This document shows, piece after piece, positions 58,510 to 64,000 of a DNA stretch of 64,000 nucleotides. Both the position numbers and the translations under genes were made by a program. The notes under the pieces were generated by a model that saw nothing but the letters and a program-made list of their open reading frames with translations, ran no database searches and was not told where the DNA came from. Location of the stretch: the NCBI RefSeq assembly GCF_014805625.2, contig NW_023998630.1, positions 1,109,920-1,173,919 on the forward strand, read 5' to 3'. Each line of letters begins with the position of its first letter. Position 1 is the first letter of the stretch. This stretch comes from Glossina fuscipes. Lineage: Eukaryota; Arthropoda; Insecta; Diptera; Glossinidae.

Positions 58510-58740
58510 AGACCTTACGAGGTATATACGTTCTTAATCAGCGTAAAATTCTGAATCGATGTAACCATACCTATCCGCATGAGCGGCTGCGTGGTGGGTG
58601 TTTGTTGATAATCGCCTGGTTGAAAAATTAAAATATTTGCTTGAAATTGGAAATTCTTTTATGGACGTTGTGACTGTAATGCAGGCGTAAACTGAAAACG
58701 CTTCTGCTTTTCTAAGCAAAGCTTTGTCAATTTTCACTAC
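58510..58740 (+). repeat. Dispersed fly repeat, copy near 58.6 kb
   Basis: TATACGTTCTTAATCAGCGTAAAATTCTGAATCGATGTAACCAT matches the TTGATAAGCATCAAATTCTGAATCGATGTAAG part of the copy at 33.65 kb. It then continues as a diverged body. Confidence 0.5.
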
Positions 58741-58984
58741 TTTTTCCTTGGTTACGAGAGATTAAAGACTGAAATTTTCAAAATTTACTTTATAAGGATC
58801 CTTACTGCTAATATTTAAAAATACAAAAAAACCGGACACGTCTGCATAACGCTACAAGAGACTAAATTTCCATATTTCTCATTTTTTACTGCCTTTTTAC
58901 TGATTACTTATAGGGTAAAAAGGACAGAATGTTAAAAATTATTCTGTAGGTTTATCGCAAGAAAATACATTGCCTGTTCAAATA

Positions 58985-59130
58985 TGTGTTAATTCTAAAT
59001 TGCGTATGTTGGGCATCACAAATTATTAACTTAATTTTTCCTTAACAGTCGACATGAGGGTCAAATAAGAGGTCTCAGACGGTAGAATGCGGCAAGCTAA
59101 GTGTGTTAATTCTAAATTATTTTTTATTGT
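58985..59130 (+). repeat. Second locus of the 14.6 kb repeat
   Basis: CGACATGAGGGTCAAATAAGAGGTCTCAGACGGTAGAATGCGGCAAGCTAAGTGTGTTAATTCTAAA resembles 14633-14702 (CCATGTGGGTACCAAATAAGAAGACATGGAAAGTAAAATGCGACAAGCTAAATGGGTTAATTTTAAA). The family is unknown. It may be a small non-autonomous element. Confidence 0.5.
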
Positions 59131-61073
59131 TCATTTTTTCTTAATAATCCCATCGATATTGGGCTTGGAGAGTAAAAAGTGAGTTGGAATCGAATAAAAA
59201 GTGTAACACAAATTATATAAAAACAAATCTTTTAATACAAAAAATCTTAAAGCGACTAGAAAAATGAATTTCTTACACATCACAATTTGAAACATGGCTG
59301 GGATAAAATTTGTGTTCCACATTTCCCTTTACCAAAATAAAAGCTTATCTGAAAAAATTGTATACCCCAAAAATGAAAGCAGCACACCACGTGCATCATA
59401 GAAATATCATCAGCCTCATATAAATATGAGTTTAAGAGTCACTATTTGGTTTATGTAATTTAAGCATTGCTTTTTTTCCATTATATCAAAACACGTATTT
59501 AACAACATCACACTCTCCAAAACCATACCTGTTTTTATTTTCAATTCGAACGTTCTATAACTGAAAATTAAGAGAAACTGAAGAAACTTTGTGTAGTATG
59601 TAAATTAAAGCTCTGCAATATAATATAAATTTTAAGACCCTTATTTTGCATTTTAAGCAGACAATTAATGGTAGTATATTATAACATTATTTGATTAATA
59701 GATAAGTTATATTACTCTATCTCTCATCACTCTGCAAACATTTTATTAAAAATACAAAAATGACACTATTACAGTACGAGCCAATAGCAAGTCCTATTTC
59801 AACTTATGTTTCATTGTGGACATAAATATGGTGAGTTATAACAAGAGGAACAATGTGAACTTTAGAAATGAATTGTGAATTACAAAATCTGGGCAATGAT
59901 TGCGTGCTATGCTTTTATTCTTCTCTTTCGAATTTCGAGGTTTTCTGTTTTATGTATGCCCAAAATGTGCGAAAAACGCTCACTGTGTTAGTATTAGTTG
60001 CTTAGAATTGCATTTGTTAGAGGAGACAGCTGTAAATTGAAAATGAAACAAATTCTAAACAAGATTGCTTACTTAAAGGTAGTTAAACCAAAGCAAAAAA
60101 TTATCAATTTTAGCTAGGTATGCAAATTAACATTTTTTTCATTCTTTATCATCAATCTTTTGATATGCCATCGTATATTGCCGCTACCATCGACACATCG
60201 GCAACAGGCTTAATCATTACTACGAATTTCTGCATCTTTGAAGGAATATTTATGGTCTGGGAGATAAATGCTCTTTTTTTATACATTTACATATATATGA
60301 GAATATATATTATATAAAACCACTTGTACGAATATATGCGAAGAATTAACACAAAATGTTCAAAAATACGCGAAAATCGTACGTCAGGTCTCTAAAAATT
60401 GAATAAAACTAGTCAGGAGATGTTAACAAAATGTTCAAAATACTGAGACCATATACGCTATTTTCTCTAAAGGCATTATTGAAAAAAGTAAACAAACATA
60501 TACGCTCATGCTTATTCTCACATTTATAGGTAAATCGAAATCGGTCGTAGAGTTTTATCGTGCCTTTAATACGAGACCCCGAATACGACGATAAGTAAAC
60601 ACAATCAGGAGCTCTATTATTGGCGGCAGGCTAAGGGCACATATGCCCAAAAGCATTTCAATAAATAAATGGTATACAATATTTTAATGCGTGCTACAAA
60701 GGATGAACTAATCTGAAATCTTTTGGTAAAAATGGCAAAAAAAGAGATTATCCTCTTTTTTTTATTATACAAGAAAAATCTTGCTATTTCAATTTTATTT
60801 AAGCAAAAGTTGTATGTAAACAAGTTACTGTTTTTTTCATACAATTAAATAAAGGGGTTCTGTTATTATGTTGTGTCGGCGAAGAAGAAGAAGTCGAGAA
60901 ACTTAGTTTAAAGAAATTTGGTATAGGTGCTGAACTTTTACGTTCGTATTTACCGCCCGCTTTATCTTCTAGTAATTCCCTTTTACGCCTACAAATATAT
61001 AATTTGAAATTTCGTTTTAGTCTCACCGGATTTATTGTATACTATAACTTTTCAATGTGTGTCATAGTAAAAA
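59131..61073. other. AT-rich stretch, weak exon-like signal at its right end
   Basis: Mostly AT-rich DNA without genes. At about 60985-60850 on the minus strand a TTTGTAG acceptor precedes RKRELLEDKAGGKYERKSSA and more Ser-rich sequence, which is protein-like but has no recognised family. It lies just downstream of the zinc-finger pseudogene and could be part of the same locus or chance. Confidence 0.35.
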
Positions 61074-61735
61074 CTAATTTATTACTATCTGCGGATTTGC
61101 AAGAGCATTAGATACACCAAAAGAACGAACTTTGCTTGTACCAATCTTTGTTTGTTTTATGATATTCGGAGGAATGGCTTGTTGACGATCTGCTTCATAT
61201 TCATACATACATATTGGCACTGGACGCAAAAGTCATTGGACAATTGGGGCAAGTGTACAACGCCTCACCCGTATGCACTGAAATGTGTTCCTATAAAAGA
61301 AAACAACTCTTATAGAAAAAGACAGAAAAAATTAACTTGAAAGTAAAACTAACCCTTAAAACTTGGCCACGCTTAAAAGCTTTCAAACACATGCTACATT
61401 TGAATTTGCGGACACACTTATGATTCAAGTATATATGACGCTTTAGAGCTCTCTCGGTAGTTGATATGCATATATGACAACGATGTTCATCGCTTGTATT
61501 CTCATGGATGTTTTTCATGTGCGTTTTCAAACCAGCCAAATGACGATACCATGTACCTCAAAGCTTGCATTGTTGCGGTTCCGGCGTTAGTTTCCTTTCA
61601 GTATGCTCCATGTCATTATGTATTTTTAAATTGTAACTATTTTTAAAAATTTTACCGCACTTATCACTTATAAATAGTTTTTGTGGATCATGATCATTTT
61701 TTAAATGTTGCTGCAATTTACGATCCGTCGGTAAT
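61074..61735 (-). pseudogene. C2H2 zinc-finger pseudogene, grauzone-like, two exons
   Basis: Exon 1 (61735-61354) follows a T-rich acceptor, and exon 2 (61290-61074) follows a 63-nt intron with GT...TATAG ends in phase 0. Readable zinc-finger blocks: KCGKIFKNSYNLKIHNDMEH, TWYRHLAGLKTHMKNIH, RCHICISTTERALKRHIYLNH, FKCSMCLKAFKRGQVLR-EHISVH, YTCPNCPMTFASSANMY, then after a frameshift EADRQQAIPPNIIKQTKIG and a natural stop. The finger series and the PPNI-type tail recall grauzone-like transcription factors, which are expanded in tephritids (tentative). Lesions: TGA at 61558-61560 replacing the first Cys of a finger, one zinc Cys lost in the first finger, two residues missing in the third, and a frameshift plus deletion in the last finger at about 61200. 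No upstream exons (ZAD domain) were found. Confidence 0.75.
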
Positions 61736-61904
61736 CTAAAAAAAAAAAAATCCAATATAAGAATAAAATTTATGGAAGACGAAACAGTTCAGAACAGAAA
61801 ATAAGGAATTCGAATATTGATGATAACGTTCTAAATAGAAGTAAGAAAATTATGAATACTCGCCATTCTAACTTTTCCAGTTCCAAAGATTGTGAAGCCC
61901 TTTA

Positions 61905-62930
61905 CTTTTTGTATTCTACACCACTTGTGGTACAGAGAGTATTAAGTATGTGCCGACGGATGTTACACGCAGAATGACTTGCGAAAGACGTTTTATGATG
62001 CTGACCGGATCATTTTCTATATCGATCTAAGTCTGTCTGGCAGTCTGATGTAAATTTTTATTCAAGCTACAGATCGTAGTTTTTGAGGTATTTTGATGAT
62101 TATAGTGGCGTTCTTTGCCCTAAGGACGAACGTTGTTGAAAATTGTTCGGATCGGTCCGCATTAGCGGTCACTCCCCCATATAATGGCCTATTCCGAAAA
62201 ATCGTTGAGATAAAAATTTTCAATTTTCAAAATTAGCTAAGCTATAGTATTTCGACATTTTAATTTGGTGTGAAAACTTTGAACCAGCTGGAGCATTTTT
62301 TTGAAAACCCTCTCAAATAACCAATCCTACTACAATTGAATCTTTATGTGGAAACAAGCCTAACTTTTAACATTTCGTAGCAAAAATTGTCTCATGATGG
62401 CAAATTCACAAACAAATCAGCCTTAAAGAACTTAGACAATGTAGGTCCATTTTTTAGATACGTAATGCTTATATGTCAAAAAGCCCTAATTGTTAATTTC
62501 TTTGCTATGAAATTTTGTTCATCATAGTAATTTAATGTAAAAAAATGAAGTGGACCTAATTTGAACTTACTTGTTGGTCCCACCCCATATAAGATTTCTC
62601 ATGAGCAGTAAAGCCTTCCGGTAAGAGGCTTAATTTTTAATATTTTAGATGAAAATTAATTCATAGTAGCAATTGAGCGAAAGAATGAACGGCAGAGAAT
62701 TTGGATCACATAGATATATAGGCGTTAGCACGAAAAGCAAGCTCTTATATATAGAGAAAATCTAATCTTTCTGTATGCGAGCTTTTATAAAAATTGTGGC
62801 TTTGCACGAAAATAATATATACTTTTAACGTATTATTATCAAAACGAAGAAAATAACCGTACTAGGCGAAGTGGTGGAGGGTATGTAATGGTCGGCGTTG
62901 CCCCGCTATAATGTTCTTACTTCATTTTTC
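61905..62930 (+). repeat. Dispersed fly repeat, longest copy
   Basis: It starts TTGTATTCTACACCACTTGTGGTACAGAGAGTATTAAG, contains GATCTAAGTCTGTCTGGCAGTCTG and ATCGGTCCGCATTAGCGG, and ends GGCGAAGTGGTGGAGGGTATGTAATGGTCGGCGTTGCCCCG...ATAATGTTCTTACTT. The head matches 55870 and the end matches 14850. The end-to-end length of about 1 kb suggests this is close to a full unit. No protein is encoded; the family name is not assigned. Confidence 0.6.
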
Positions 62931-64000
62931 TAATCTTTCTAAGCTTTTTAACCGTTTAACGCTTATTTCTCATGGATTTTTCAAGCGCATCCATTCTCAA
63001 GCCGTAGAATTCAAACAAAAGTGAATAGAGCGTTTCTCACATTTTTATTTCAATTGGGATTTTAAGGAAATTTGACAAAGAGATAGTGCAAATGTACACA
63101 TACAGATTGCTTAAGATATTTTGTATAGTTCCAAGAAGAATTAATGCACGGTTTGGTAGAAGAATTCATTTATATATGATTTTCTTTTCAAAAGTTTTGA
63201 AAAAATGCGCAAAAGTGCGCAATAATCAAACAACATTAATTTAATAAAATTAAAAAACGGAATGTTTCGCGAATTCAAGTGAAAAAAAGGAAAATTACTA
63301 GCGATGAGGTGCACCCGCAAATAACAAAATATACCTAATCCTCTTTTTACACGATAGACACGCTCCCAAAAAATTCGTGTAAGGAAACATATTGGCTAAA
63401 CGGAAAAATTAATAGATTAGCTCCCGACCTAAAAAAGACAACTGAAAAGTACAATTAACGATACTACAAAGGTCTTATTAGAGTTCACTTAAGAATTTAT
63501 TTTATGCTTACACATTTTAAATCTTTAAATATACTGTAAAAAGAAGAAACTTTAGACATAGCGGACGAGTAACACACAAAAATTGACACCAGATTAATTT
63601 AAAGAAAATTTAATTAAGAAATGTAAGAAATAATAAAATAAACAAAAAAGATATATATATTTTATTGAGGCGCAAAACAAAGAACATCGTGTTCACGTTG
63701 GGCCTTTTCTCTGCACATCACAGTAAAGCTTCGTTTGTTGATTTGCTGAACAATAAATTATAAAAAATTATACTTTGTAAAACGAAGCTAATTGAATGAA
63801 AAAATCTTAAAAACAAATAAAAAAAATCATCAGAAAAATTCATCCATGAAATTTATAGATTGTCGAAAATCGCGAAAATTATTTTCTTTCTAACTCGTTT
63901 TAAATTAAGTGTAAGGTAAAACAAAATGAGAACAAGGTGTACTTCGCAATTTACAACTACGTTCGATATAGTAGTTTCGTGGGATTTCTATACATAAGTT
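62931..64000. other. AT-rich stretch, no gene seen
   Basis: No open frame, repeat or RNA signal worth calling up to the end of the window. Confidence 0.45.

Noticed and set aside
1..64000. CRISPR arrays, operons, ribosome binding sites, prophage
   Set aside because: Composition, introns and transposon content are those of an insect nuclear genome; no such prokaryotic structure was seen.

Overview
This window looks like nuclear DNA of a cyclorrhaphan fly, most likely a tephritid fruit fly. The reasons are the very AT-rich sequence with short fly-type introns, a decayed grauzone-type C2H2 zinc-finger gene, and a dense population of old insect transposons (mariner, CR1/Jockey-type non-LTR elements, a NOF-like MULE, a tRNA-derived SINE). 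The species is an inference. No complete, undamaged host gene is visible, and almost every recognisable protein is a transposon product or a pseudogene.

Layout. 1-8.5 kb: AT-rich, no supported gene. 8.5-12.7 kb: a 4.2 kb DNA transposon with terminal inverted repeats of about 460-500 bp. It carries one broken minus-strand gene that reads in order as an N-terminal domain, a MULE-type transposase core, a Ulp1-like protease remnant and a PHD finger. I read it as a MULE of the NOF/Foldback-related kind and regard it as the most interesting object here. 12.7-18.3 kb: unassigned DNA, a GC-richer patch, a histone H1 tail pseudogene, a mariner 3' remnant and an unidentified decayed ORF. 18.3-19.0 kb: a 30-bp minisatellite and a tRNA-derived SINE ending in (TAA)n.

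19.3-50.0 kb: five pieces of one CR1/Jockey-type retrotransposon family, all on the plus strand (A 19.3-23.0, B 30.1-31.0, C 39.4-43.2, D1 45.9-49.3, D2 49.4-50.0 kb). They share a PHD-like ORF1 and an APE endonuclease plus reverse transcriptase ORF2, and all are dead. Between them are unassigned AT-rich stretches, a possible first coding exon of a minus-strand host gene at 29.4 kb, and copies of a dispersed fly repeat.

44.6-57.5 kb: four mariner copies. The one at 54.6-55.9 kb is nearly perfect (TA duplication, 29-bp inverted ends, DD34D triad) and is spoiled by a single in-frame TGA; the other three are old fragments. 61.1-61.7 kb: a two-exon remnant of a grauzone-like zinc-finger gene on the minus strand, with a nonsense codon, broken fingers and a frameshift. 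61.9-62.9 kb: the longest copy of the dispersed repeat. The remainder is AT-rich DNA with nothing I can support as a gene. The picture is of a heterochromatin-like or long-intron region shaped by successive waves of transposons.
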